From Actinomycetota bacterium (lineage in GTDB: Bacteria > Actinomycetota > Acidimicrobiia > Acidimicrobiales > CADCSY01): 42,120 bases of DNA. Made by a program: the position numbers and the translations under genes. How positions within the stretch are numbered: position 1 is the first letter of the stretch; every line of letters begins with the position of its first letter. The notes below the pieces were generated by a model that saw only the letters and a list, made by a program, of their open reading frames with translations, did not search any database and was not told the DNA's origin. Below, in pieces: positions 27,347 to 35,957 of this stretch. The stretch covers positions 1-42,120 of the forward strand of contig JAHWJH010000006.1 of NCBI GenBank assembly GCA_019348555.1. The letters are read 5' to 3'.

Positions 27347-28998
27347 CACCGCCCGTCCGGCATGCGCGCCGGAGCGGCAGCGGTGAAGAACTGCCAGCGT
27401 TCGAGCAGCTCGCCACCGACCAGGGCGACAAAGCCGGCGCCGGCGAGCACCAGAGCCACCGTTCCGGAGGCCCCGGCCACGCCCAGCGCCGAGGTGAGGA
27501 CGGCTGCGGCCACACCGGCGGCGAAGCGTCGGCGGGTCCCCGCCCGCAGGGGGCCGACGAGCAGCAGGGCGCTCCGGCGCAACTCGGCCGGCGCGCCGGC
27601 TCGCCGGTGGCGCAGCAGGAAGAACGCCTCGGCCGCCAGCTTGACGGTGATGACGCCGGCCACCACCAGGGCGAGCGGGCGCCCGAGCACCGCCTGGGTG
27701 CGGGCGCCGTCCGCACCGCCGATCACCGCTGCCGAGGCCAGCGTGGCGACGAGCATGGCGGCGCTGCCCAGCGCCAGCGAGCTCAACGCGAACTTGGTGA
27801 CGGTGCGAGGAAGCGCCCACCATGCCCGTCGGGTCACGGCGTAGACCAGCGCCGAGCAGCCCACGCCGACCACGCCCACCAGCACCGCCGACGTGGCGAG
27901 GACCGGCTCCACCGGGCGTCCGGCATCGACCAGCAGCGCCCACCCATGGCCGGCGGTGAGCACGGCGAAGGCGACGAAGGCCGCGATCTCCCGGCTCAAC
28001 CACGAGCACCGCAGCCCGAGCAGGGCCCGGAAGGCATAGAGCGGCCGCCCCAGGTGGCACACGCTGGCGGCCAGCGCCACGATCCCCGCCGCCAGGGCCA
28101 CCGCCGCCGTGGCCGGGCGCAGTGCGTCGACGAGGACCGGTGGGGCCAGGGCCCGGCCGGCGAGGCCCACCAGGGCCACGCCCACCGCCAGCTGGGTGAG
28201 CACCAGCATCACCGCGAGCGGCGGGTGTGACTGGCCGGGGGCGATGGAGCGAGTGCTCGAAGCCGACGGCGCCGCCTCGGGGAGCGCCCGGGCACTGCGG
28301 TAGAGCGTCGTCGGCACGGTGATGGTCGATGCCGGGGCGCCCGGCACCAGAGGTCCGGCCGCCGCCGCCGACACCGCCGACGCCACGTCGACCAGGCTCA
28401 CCCGGATGGCGGCGTTGGGGCACGACTGGACGCACGCCGGCGCCTCCCCCGCCGCCAGCCGCCCGGCGCACAGGTCGCACTTGCGCACGATGCCGAGGTC
28501 GGCGTTGTACCGGGGCACCTCGTAGGGGCACGTCAGCACGCAGTACCGACAGCCGATGCACTGGTCGTCGAGGTGGACGACGATGCCGGTGACCGGATCC
28601 TTCTCGTAGGCGTTGACCGGGCAGCCCTTCATGCATGCGGGATCGACGCAGTGGTGGCAACCGGTGGTGACCGACTGCTGGCGGGGAGCGGCCTCCGATC
28701 CCGCGTGCATCAGGCCCACCGACCGCCACGACTCGCCGGAGCCCAGCCCGTTGAGGTTGTGGCAGGCCGTGACGCACGCCTTGCAGCCGGTGCAGGCGTC
28801 GAGGTCGACCTCGAAGCCGTACTGCTGACCGGGCGACGGACGCTCGACGGGCACGACGTCGCGGTAGTAGCGGGCCTGGTCGGGCAGCGTGGCGGCGTGG
28901 CGTTGCGCGAACCGCTCGACCACGGTCATGTCGGCCTGGCCGGCGAGATAGCGGTCGATCGGGGTCAGGAGATCGACGTCGAGGGTGTCGACGGTCAC
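27346..28998 (-). CDS. Fused DmsB-like 4Fe-4S ferredoxin / DmsC-like membrane anchor protein
   Basis: [77 protein letters not shown], then about 8 TM helices with LVLTQLAVG and [24 protein letters not shown] DmsC motifs. Confidence 0.9.
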   Translation of the reverse strand: MTVDTLDVDLLTPIDRYLAGQADMTVVERFAQRHAATLPDQARYYRDVVPVERPSPGQQYGFEVDLDACTGCKACVTACHNLNGLGSGESWRSVGLMHAGSEAAPRQQSVTTGCHHCVDPACMKGCPVNAYEKDPVTGIVVHLDDQCIGCRYCVLTCPYEVPRYNADLGIVRKCDLCAGRLAAGEAPACVQSCPNAAIRVSLVDVASAVSAAAAGPLVPGAPASTITVPTTLYRSARALPEAAPSASSTRSIAPGQSHPPLAVMLVLTQLAVGVALVGLAGRALAPPVLVDALRPATAAVALAAGIVALAASVCHLGRPLYAFRALLGLRCSWLSREIAAFVAFAVLTAGHGWALLVDAGRPVEPVLATSAVLVGVVGVGCSALVYAVTRRAWWALPRTVTKFALSSLALGSAAMLVATLASAAVIGGADGARTQAVLGRPLALVVAGVITVKLAAEAFFLLRHRRAGAPAELRRSALLLVGPLRAGTRRRFAAGVAAAVLTSALGVAGASGTVALVLAGAGFVALVGGELLERWQFFTAAAPARMPDGR

Positions 28999-29073
28999 GA
29001 GAGCGCCCGGTCGTCGCCGGGTGGCCAGGTGCCGCCCGGGCGAGCTTCCACGCCCGGAACCTACGGTCGGGTG

Positions 29074-29111
29074 GTTTCACCGCCGTTGTTGCCGGGTCAC
29101 CGCTGCGTGAA
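29074..29111. promoter_or_regulatory. Candidate GlnR-type binding array
   Basis: GTTTC-N6-GTTGT-N6-GTCAC-N6-GTGAA, exact 11-bp phasing, in the divergent nitrate/nitrite reductase intergenic region. Confidence 0.4.
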
Positions 29112-29209
29112 CGGGATCTCTCAGCTCCGACGACGCCCGTGCGCGACACGTCGCCGACCGGAAACACGGGGGGAAGATGCCGGCAACACGCCCTTCGTAG
29201 GGTCGCCGG

Positions 29210-31162
29210 GTGGCCGCGCCCGACATCCCCACCGTCAAGCGGGCCGGGCTCCCCATCGACCTGGCACGCCTCGAAGCCGAAGGCGACAGCTGGCTGACGC
29301 CCGAGGACCGCTACGCCCTCAAGACGTGGGGCGTGTGCAACCAGGAGCAGGACCACGTGTTCATGGTGCGGGTGCGCAACCCCGGCGGCGCCCTGCCCAC
29401 CATCCAGGCCCGAGGCCTCGCCCGGGTGGCGCGGGCCTTCGGTCCCGACTGGCTGCACCTCACGACCCGCCAGAACGTCGAGCTGCACTGGGTCGAGGCG
29501 AGGCGCATCCCGGCGCTGCTCGACGCCGTCACCGAGATCGGGTTGACCACCCGCTCGGGATGCGGCCACACCATGCGCAACGTGATGTCGTCCGAGGACG
29601 CCGGGTTGAGCCTCGACGAGCCGTTCGACTGCCTGGCCGACGCCAGGGCGGTGAGCGATGCCATCCTGGCCCGATCGGCCCAGCTCAACTGCGAGCTGCC
29701 GAGCCGCATCAACATCGCCTTCGGCGGCTCACCCCGGTGCCGGGCCGACGCCTTGCTCAACGACGCCGGCTTCGTCTCGGTGGTGTGCGACGGCGAGGCC
29801 GGCTACGAGCTGTGGGGCGGCGGCAGCCTGGGCAAGGCCCCGTTCCTGGCGGTGAAGCTGGCCGACTTCGTCCCCCGCACCGAAGCCCTGGCCGCCGCCG
29901 AGGCCCTGGTGGAGGTGTTCGTCGAGCACGGCAACTTCGACAAGCCCACCAAGGGCCGCATGAAGTTCGTCGTCGAGCGCCTGGGCGAGGCCGCCTTCCG
30001 CGCCGCATGGGACCAGGCCTTCGCCGCCGCCCGCGCTCGTCCCCACCCTCGGCCGGCTCCGGTCGAGATCCTTCCCGAGGCCGACCGGGTCGCCATGCTC
30101 TCGCACAACCCGCCGGGAGGGTGGTCGACGGGCGTTCGTCCCCAGCGCACGCCGGGGCTGTGCACCCTCACCGTCGACATCCCCCTGGGTGACACCAACG
30201 GTTCGGAGCTCGAGCTGCTGTGCGACCTGGCCGACCGCCACGCCGACGGCGCCCTCAACCTCAGCCGCGACCAGAACGTCGTGCTGCGCAACGTGGCCGT
30301 CACCGACGTGACCCTGGTCCGCGACGCGCTGCGGACCCGCGGGTTGTTCCTCGCCGGCGAAGCCCACACCGCGTCGGTGCGGGCGTGCACGGGCTCGGCG
30401 GTGTGCGCTCTCGGCATCACCACCGCTCCCGACGCCGGCAAGGCCCTGCTCACCAGCGCCGGGCTCGGGCGCAACTCCGCCCTGCGGGTGCACGTGTCGG
30501 GATGCCCCAACTCCTGCGCGCAGCACCAGGCCGGTGACATCGGCCTGGCCGGCTCCAAGGTGCGCATCGCCGGCGCGAGCCGCGACGGCTACCACGTCTT
30601 CCTCGGTGCCGACCTCGGCGTCCGGCGGGTCGGCGAGGTGGTGGGCAGGGTGGCGGCCGAGGACGTGCCGGCCGCCGTGGAGGCGGTGGTCGGCGCCTGG
30701 GAGTCGATGCGCCACGACGGTGAAGGGCTCGGCGCCACCGTGGCCCGCATCGGCCACGACGCCTTCGCCCGTCACCTCGAGGCCGTCATGGACGAGCGAT
30801 GGGCCACCGGACCCGAGCCCGGCAGCGAGCTGGCGCCGCCGACGTCCGCACCGGTCGAGACCGCGGCCAGCGTCCGGGAGCTGGCGCCGGGGTCGGTCAC
30901 CTCCGTCAGCATCGGCACCACCCGCCTCGCGGTCGCCAACGTCGACGGCACCTACTGCGCCGTCGCCGACGAGTGTCCCCACGCCGGGGCCTCGCTCGGG
31001 GCGGGGACGCTCGACGGCACGTCACTGCGCTGCCCCCGCCACGGCGGCACCTTCGACGTGCGCACCGGAGAGGTGCTCGCCGGTCCCCCGGAGGAACCGG
31101 CGGCATGCCACCCGATCGAGGTGGTCGACGGCGTGGTCCGCCTACCCACCCCGGTCCGCTAG
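29210..31162 (+). CDS. Ferredoxin-type siroheme nitrite/sulfite reductase fused to C-terminal Rieske (NirD-like) domain
   Basis: [24 protein letters not shown], siroheme/4Fe-4S ligands [12 protein letters not shown]...[16 protein letters not shown]-terminal Rieske [34 protein letters not shown]. Confidence 0.92.
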   Translation: MAAPDIPTVKRAGLPIDLARLEAEGDSWLTPEDRYALKTWGVCNQEQDHVFMVRVRNPGGALPTIQARGLARVARAFGPDWLHLTTRQNVELHWVEARRIPALLDAVTEIGLTTRSGCGHTMRNVMSSEDAGLSLDEPFDCLADARAVSDAILARSAQLNCELPSRINIAFGGSPRCRADALLNDAGFVSVVCDGEAGYELWGGGSLGKAPFLAVKLADFVPRTEALAAAEALVEVFVEHGNFDKPTKGRMKFVVERLGEAAFRAAWDQAFAAARARPHPRPAPVEILPEADRVAMLSHNPPGGWSTGVRPQRTPGLCTLTVDIPLGDTNGSELELLCDLADRHADGALNLSRDQNVVLRNVAVTDVTLVRDALRTRGLFLAGEAHTASVRACTGSAVCALGITTAPDAGKALLTSAGLGRNSALRVHVSGCPNSCAQHQAGDIGLAGSKVRIAGASRDGYHVFLGADLGVRRVGEVVGRVAAEDVPAAVEAVVGAWESMRHDGEGLGATVARIGHDAFARHLEAVMDERWATGPEPGSELAPPTSAPVETAASVRELAPGSVTSVSIGTTRLAVANVDGTYCAVADECPHAGASLGAGTLDGTSLRCPRHGGTFDVRTGEVLAGPPEEPAACHPIEVVDGVVRLPTPVR

Positions 31163-31201
31163 CGGGTCCAGCGAAACGAAGCTCCTCCTCTCAGCTAGTC
31201 C

Positions 31202-31383
31202 GGTCGCGAGGTCGTTGCGAGAACTGCGGCATCACCGAGCCCTCCTTGTTGCAGACGGCCTACATCATGAGCCGCCGCTTCGCCGCCACCCGCACCGACG
31301 GTTATTTCTTCCCTGGCGGTCTCGCCTGGTTGGGTGGTACCGCTTCGTGGGGCGGGGTACTCGGCGCGGTAGTCACAAGCTAG
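31202..31383 (+). pseudogene. Possible HNH endonuclease remnant
   Basis: Frame reads RSRGRCENCGITEPSLLQTAYIMSRRFAATRTD..., resembling the N-terminal half of an HNH domain, without a start or second Cys pair. Confidence 0.25.
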
Positions 31384-33192
31384 CTAGCAACCGACTCGGT
31401 GAAGCTCGGCGTCCAGCGGGTCGAGGTCCACACCTGCCGCTTCGGTGCCCTTGTAGTAGGTGTGCAGCCGGCTGTGCAGCGTCTGGCAGCGCAGGAGCTG
31501 GCGCGACGTGTACCCAGTAGTGGTGTCTGGCCCCTCGGTCGTCGCCGACGTGGTGCCGCCGCAGCCCTTGTTGTGGAGCGCAGCCTCGGTGTCGTTGATA
31601 ACGGTGTTGCTCACGCCGACCTGGATTGCGTCGTAGTCCCGCTTGTGCTGCTCGGTGTGGTACGTCTTGCACCCCGCCGTCGGACCGCTCGATGTCGGCG
31701 CCGTGGTGGTCGTGGTGCTGGAGGTCGTGCTGGTCGTCGACGTGGTCGTCGTGGTCGTCGGCTCGCCGGTACCGCAACCCACACGGTGCAGCTCGCTTTC
31801 GAGCACGTCGAGGATCGACGCGCTGGCCCCGCTGGATTCGGCGCCGGCCCGGAGGGCGTGCAGCGAGTCATGCAGCGTCTGGCAACCCGTGAACTCCTCG
31901 GTCGTGTACCCGCTGGTCGAGTCCGCCGGGTTCGTGGTCGGGTCGCCCGTCCCACAGCCCACCCGGTGAAGCTCGGCCTGGGCGTTGTCGACGCTCGTGT
32001 TCGTGATGCCGACCTGGATGGCGTCGTAGTCCCACTTGTGGATCTCCGACTCCAGCTTCACGCAGTCCGCCGACGGGTCACCCGAGGGCGCCGTGGTCGT
32101 GGTCGTGTCGCCGGTCGGCGCCGTCGTCGTGGTGCTCGAGGTCGTGGTCGTGCTATCGGTCGGGCAAGGCTTGTCGGGGTCGAACTGCGACCCGTAGGTC
32201 CCGACCGCTGAGCCGCGCTGGGCGCCGTAGTTGCCGCAGATCTCGCCCTGCGGCGTGGCCATGAACTTGATGCCGCCTACGCCGTTTCCGTAGAGCTCGT
32301 TGCGTCGGACGTTGTTGTTCGTGCCGTCCGAGGACGTGTCACCTCCCAGACGGACTCCAGCCCCCACATTGTTGAACGACCGGTTGTCGTCGAAAGTGTT
32401 GCCAGAGCCCCGGCTGTCGAGGCCCGCTGAGTTCGGGTCCTTCTGGCCCGTACACGAGTTTCCCGAGACCACATTGGCGGTCGAGCCCTCCTTGATGTCG
32501 ACGCACTCGTTGCCCTGCGTGTCGAATGTGTTGTTGCGCACGACGTTGTTCTTACTGACGTCCCGCACGTTCGACGGATTGAGGCTTGTCTGCTCCGGGG
32601 CGGTGCCGATGTAGATGCCCTCCCCATTCTTGCCGGTGCCGCCGAACTTGAAGTCGTACACGCCGCAGTTGGTGATGGTGCTGTTCTCGACCACGTTGTT
32701 CTCAGCGAGGTACTTGATACGGACGCACTCACCCCCCGCGTTCTTGAGGAGCATGTTGTTGATACGGAGGTTCTTCACCCCGTCGCCCGCCACTTTGCCG
32801 ATGGCGTAGATCAGCTTGTCCCGGTAGCCCGAGGCGCTGGTGCTGGAACCGTGCAGCCCGTCGATGGTGAAGCCGTCGAGCGTGATGAAGTCGTGGTGGA
32901 CCTGGGCGATCCTGGAGCTTCCGGCGCCCTTGAGGACGGCGTCCCGGGGACCTGTGATGCGGATCGGGGCCGAGCTGGACCCGTTGCGGACGGTGTAAAA
33001 GTCCCGCTTGTAGGTGCCCGAGACGAGCACGATGGTGTCACCGGGGTTGGCCTTGTTGATGGCGGCCTGGATGTCCCCGCCGGCCGAGACGCTGATAGTG
33101 GCAGCCTGCGCCGGGGCAATGGCGGCGACCGACAGGCCGAGCACCAACATCACCGACACGAAGATGGCTGTAAGTCTTTCTCTAGGATTCAC
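31384..33192 (-). CDS. Secreted right-handed parallel beta-helix protein with Thr-rich linkers and four C-terminal Cys-bounded modules
   Basis: Signal peptide VNPRERLTAIFVSVMLVLGLSVAAIAPAQA; ISVSAGGDIQAAINKANPGDTIVLVSGTYK; NNVVENSTITNCG, NNVVRNNTFDTQGN, GNTFDDNRSFNNVGAGVRL coils; C-terminal modules separated by T/S-rich linkers. GTG start after GAGAGGA. Confidence 0.85.
   Translation of the reverse strand: MNPRERLTAIFVSVMLVLGLSVAAIAPAQAATISVSAGGDIQAAINKANPGDTIVLVSGTYKRDFYTVRNGSSSAPIRITGPRDAVLKGAGSSRIAQVHHDFITLDGFTIDGLHGSSTSASGYRDKLIYAIGKVAGDGVKNLRINNMLLKNAGGECVRIKYLAENNVVENSTITNCGVYDFKFGGTGKNGEGIYIGTAPEQTSLNPSNVRDVSKNNVVRNNTFDTQGNECVDIKEGSTANVVSGNSCTGQKDPNSAGLDSRGSGNTFDDNRSFNNVGAGVRLGGDTSSDGTNNNVRRNELYGNGVGGIKFMATPQGEICGNYGAQRGSAVGTYGSQFDPDKPCPTDSTTTTSSTTTTAPTGDTTTTTAPSGDPSADCVKLESEIHKWDYDAIQVGITNTSVDNAQAELHRVGCGTGDPTTNPADSTSGYTTEEFTGCQTLHDSLHALRAGAESSGASASILDVLESELHRVGCGTGEPTTTTTTSTTSTTSSTTTTTAPTSSGPTAGCKTYHTEQHKRDYDAIQVGVSNTVINDTEAALHNKGCGGTTSATTEGPDTTTGYTSRQLLRCQTLHSRLHTYYKGTEAAGVDLDPLDAELHRVGC
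31387..32064 (-). repeat. Protein-level tandem duplication (A1-B1-A2-B2), each module starting with Cys and ending GC
   Basis: A1 32064-31954 CVKLESEIHKWDYDAIQVGITNTSVDNAQAELHRVGC; B1 31884-31774 CQTLHDSLHALRAGAESSGASASILDVLESELHRVGC; A2 31671-31561 CKTYHTEQHKRDYDAIQVGVSNTVINDTEAALHNKGC; B2 31488-31387 CQTLHSRLHTYYKGTEAAGVDLDPLDAELHRVGC. Confidence 0.85.
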
Positions 33193-33379
33193 AGTATTCC
33201 TCTCGATCAGTGAGAGCGGTGTTGGAGGCCGGCCGTGGACTCCAGTTATCGTCGGTCCGGTAGCCGCCCTTGAGTAAGGGGGACCCGGCCCACATGAACG
33301 AGCACTCCTGCCCGGCGTGACCTCGGTTCGGGCCGGCGTTGTAGCCCCTGACCCGACCGTTCCAGTCCGCCTCGATCAC
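33182..33379 (-). CDS. Small hypothetical protein (65 aa)
   Basis: VIEADWNGRVRGYNAGPNRGHAGQECSFMWAGSPLLKGGYRTDDNWSPRPASNTALTDREEYCES; GTGA overlap with the nuclease stop, and its stop overlaps the beta-helix gene start. Confidence 0.45.
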   Translation of the reverse strand: MIEADWNGRVRGYNAGPNRGHAGQECSFMWAGSPLLKGGYRTDDNWSPRPASNTALTDREEYCES

Positions 33380-33709
33380 TCGGCGTGGCCCGCTTCATGC
33401 AGGTGGGCCACCAAGGGCTCCCGGTCGGGACCGAACACGTCGCAGAGCCAACGGCTGGACGCCCCGTCACCGATTCCGATCGTCGACTGGTGGCCCTTCC
33501 GGGTCCGAACGACCAACTCGCCATCCCGGTCGGCGAGCCAGTTGGCGGTGAGCTCAGCCGCCTCGTGGCCCTCGGCCGACGCGTTGCGACCGAAGATCTC
33601 CGGCGTGTCGATCCCGGCCACGCGGAAGCGAAACGACGCGGTCAGACCGAAACCCAGGGCGACGCGCAGGTCCAACGTGTCCGTCCACGACCCGCACGAC
33701 CTCGCGCAC
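33376..33709 (-). pseudogene. Thermonuclease (SNase-like) with apparent frameshift at the VVDGDT motif
   Basis: VREVVRVVDG then, in another frame, DTLDLRVALGFGLTASFRFRVAGIDTPEIFGRNASAEGHEAAELTANWLADRDGELVVRTRKG...HLHEAGHAE*. Confidence 0.7.
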
Positions 33710-34012
33710 TAGACGTACGGCTCGGGCGCGCTCACTGCCACCCACCGGCCTCGCGCTCACCGGAGCGGAACTGGGATACGGCGTTAACGACTCGCTCGAC
33801 CTTGAAGTAGCGCTGGTCGATCCGACGACCCTGGGCGACGGTCTCCTTGGTGTTGCGCTTGAAGCCTCGGACAAGTTCTCGATGCGGGAGGAGAGGGTGC
33901 ACACGCACGAGCAGGATGAGGTAGGCGATGAAGCTGCTAGAAGACCTTTTCGACGTTCCGGTGTCCGGTAGCTTGCGGAAATCGGAACCCTCTGACGCCA
34001 GAACACCTTCGC

Positions 34013-35155
34013 TCAGCCGGGCGACAGCCGGTAGCCACGGCGGGGAACGGTGACGAGGCCCGGCCCCGCAGCGCCGAGCCGACGCCGGAGACGGCCGACC
34101 GCCACCTCGACGGCGTGGCCGTCGACGCCGTCGACCCCGTTGGAGCACCACACCCGACGGAGAAGCTCCGCCTTGGTCACCACCACGCCGGGGCGCCGGG
34201 CGAGCGTCGCCAACACGCCGCGCTCGCGCTCGGTGAGCCACACCTCCTCACCGCCCACCAGCGCGAGCAGGCCTCGGATCTCCACGTCGACGCCGTTCAA
34301 GGCCACCCGCACCACGGCAGCACCGAGCCGCTCGGTGAGCGCCTCGAGCATCGCCCCGGTGCGGTACGACGCCGCCTGCACCACGTCTCGCATCCCCGCA
34401 GCTTCGGCAGCGGCCGTGCACCGCAGTCCCATGCAGGCGACCACGACGCCGTCGTCGAGGGCCTCCAGCAGCGCTTCGTTCCGGGCATCCGAAGCGGCGA
34501 TGGCCACGAGGTTGCGCACCTGGGCGGTCTCGGTGAAGGTCACGGCGTCGACCCGCCGCTCGATCACCGCCTCCACCAGCGCGAGGCCGGGCCGGAGGTC
34601 CTCGGGCAGGTCCCGGGGACACGGGGGGACTCCGACGACGTCGCACCCGTCGGCCCGCAGCCCGGCAGCAAGCTCGTCGGCCGACGGGTGTCCCAGCTGC
34701 ACGGCGATGCGCCGCTCGCCTCCGGCCTCGACCCGCAGCTGGCCGCACACCCCTGCGCCGGGTGCCTCCCTGAGCTCGGCGACAGTGTCGAGGCCCGCCT
34801 CCCGCGCGGCGGATGCCGCCCCCCCACCGACCACGACACGGGCGTCATCGGTCAGCTGCCCCAACGCCTGGACGCGGTCGAGGTACTCCGCGGCGGCGAG
34901 CCAGCTGTCGAGGGCCTCCGCCGTCGGGAGCACCACCGCCGACGGAGGGCGCTGAAGCAGGTCGTCGACCACCGACTCGAGCGCCTCGCGCTGGATCGGT
35001 GGGAGTGCTGCCACGACCGGCGCGTGCACGACGCGGGCGCCCAGGCGCCCCAGGATCTCGGCCTGGTCCTGCCAGCTCCGCTCGGCCGCCACGCCGACGG
35101 TGAAGCCGCTCAGCGCGGCGAAGGCGTCCGTCGGAGGACCGGGAGCAGGCGCCAT
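34013..35155 (-). CDS. Uroporphyrinogen-III synthase (HemD)-like domain fused to C-terminal OmpR-type winged helix (NnaR/Rv0260c-like)
   Basis: FTVGVAAERSWQDQAEILGRLGARVVHAPVV, DAVTFTETAQVRNL; C-terminal EVWLTERERGVLATLARRPGVVVTKAELLRRVW...DGHAVEVAVGRLRRRLGAAGPGLVTVPRRGYRL. Confidence 0.88.
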   Translation of the reverse strand: MAPAPGPPTDAFAALSGFTVGVAAERSWQDQAEILGRLGARVVHAPVVAALPPIQREALESVVDDLLQRPPSAVVLPTAEALDSWLAAAEYLDRVQALGQLTDDARVVVGGGAASAAREAGLDTVAELREAPGAGVCGQLRVEAGGERRIAVQLGHPSADELAAGLRADGCDVVGVPPCPRDLPEDLRPGLALVEAVIERRVDAVTFTETAQVRNLVAIAASDARNEALLEALDDGVVVACMGLRCTAAAEAAGMRDVVQAASYRTGAMLEALTERLGAAVVRVALNGVDVEIRGLLALVGGEEVWLTERERGVLATLARRPGVVVTKAELLRRVWCSNGVDGVDGHAVEVAVGRLRRRLGAAGPGLVTVPRRGYRLSPG

Positions 35156-35246
35156 GTCGACCAGTGTCGCCAGGGCAGGTTTCGCCCAGGTTGCCGGATC
35201 CTTCCGTTGTGCTGGCGCCCCCTTTCGACCGACGTGCGGCAGTAGC

Positions 35247-35957
35247 ATGCGCGGAATGCCCGGCCGACCTGATCACCCCATGCGCCGGGTCCTGCCCTTC
35301 GCCTGTGTCCTGCTGGTCATGACCTTCGTCGGCTCCGGCGTGGGCCTGGCAACCTTGGCGCTCCCCCCGCCACCGCCGGCGCCGCCGGTGCAGCTGCCCA
35401 CCGAGGCCACCCTTCCACTCGACCAGCCCTTCACCCTCGACGATCTCCGGCCTCCCACCACCCCGGCACCCGCCCCGAGCGGCGTTCCGGTCAGGCCACC
35501 GGACAACGAGTACGCAGCCGAGCCCCACATCGTGATCGGCAGCATCGAGATCCCCCGCCTGGGGTTGGCCGCACCGCTGAACCAGGGCATCTCACTCACG
35601 TCGATCGACCGGGGCCCGTCCCACTGGCCCGGGACCGCCCTCCCCGGCGACGCCGGGAACGTCGTGATCGCCGGGCACCGGGTCACCCACAGCGCCCCGT
35701 TCCGCCACATCGACCAGCTGCAGCCGAGCGACGAGGTCATCTTCACCACCGAGGGTCGCCGCTCGATCTACCGGGTGACCGGCAGCGAGGTGGTCACCCC
35801 CGACGCCATGCGCATCGTCGATCAGACCGCCGAGCCCACCGGGACCCTCTTCGCCTGCCACCCCCCGGGATCGGACAAGTACCGCTACGTCGTGAAGCTG
35901 GCCCTCTCGTCGGTCACCAGCACCGCGCCGGGCAAGCCCATCCTCCTCGGGTCCTGA
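35247..35957 (+). CDS. Sortase (class E-like)
   Basis: Signal/TM N-terminus; IGSIEIPRLGLAAPLNQGISLTSIDRGPSHWPGTALPGDAGNVVIAGHRVTHSAPFRHIDQL; catalytic TLFACHPPG and YRYVV. Start uncertain (35247/35256/35280). Confidence 0.88.
   Translation: MRGMPGRPDHPMRRVLPFACVLLVMTFVGSGVGLATLALPPPPPAPPVQLPTEATLPLDQPFTLDDLRPPTTPAPAPSGVPVRPPDNEYAAEPHIVIGSIEIPRLGLAAPLNQGISLTSIDRGPSHWPGTALPGDAGNVVIAGHRVTHSAPFRHIDQLQPSDEVIFTTEGRRSIYRVTGSEVVTPDAMRIVDQTAEPTGTLFACHPPGSDKYRYVVKLALSSVTSTAPGKPILLGS

Noticed and set aside
24798-27716. 972-aa minus ORF over the nitrate reductase region
   Set aside because: Out of frame with the recognisable Mo-enzyme; Arg/Pro/Gly-rich translation with no motifs.
27347-29569. N-terminal extension of the 1481-aa ORF containing the Mo-reductase
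   Set aside because: Overlaps the DmsB-DmsC gene and the intergenic region; real protein begins at [13 protein letters not shown] near 27346.
31680-31765. Trinucleotide-like GTCGTGGTGGTC tract, considered as microsatellite or short-repeat array
   Set aside because: Explained by Thr-rich linker codons in the beta-helix protein; no regular spacer structure, so not CRISPR.
33732-34000. Minus-strand stretch ending ...FKRNTKETVAQGRRIDQRYFKVERVVNAVSQFRSGEREAGGWQ*
   Set aside because: Looks protein-like but has no convincing start and no recognisable family; insufficient to call a gene.
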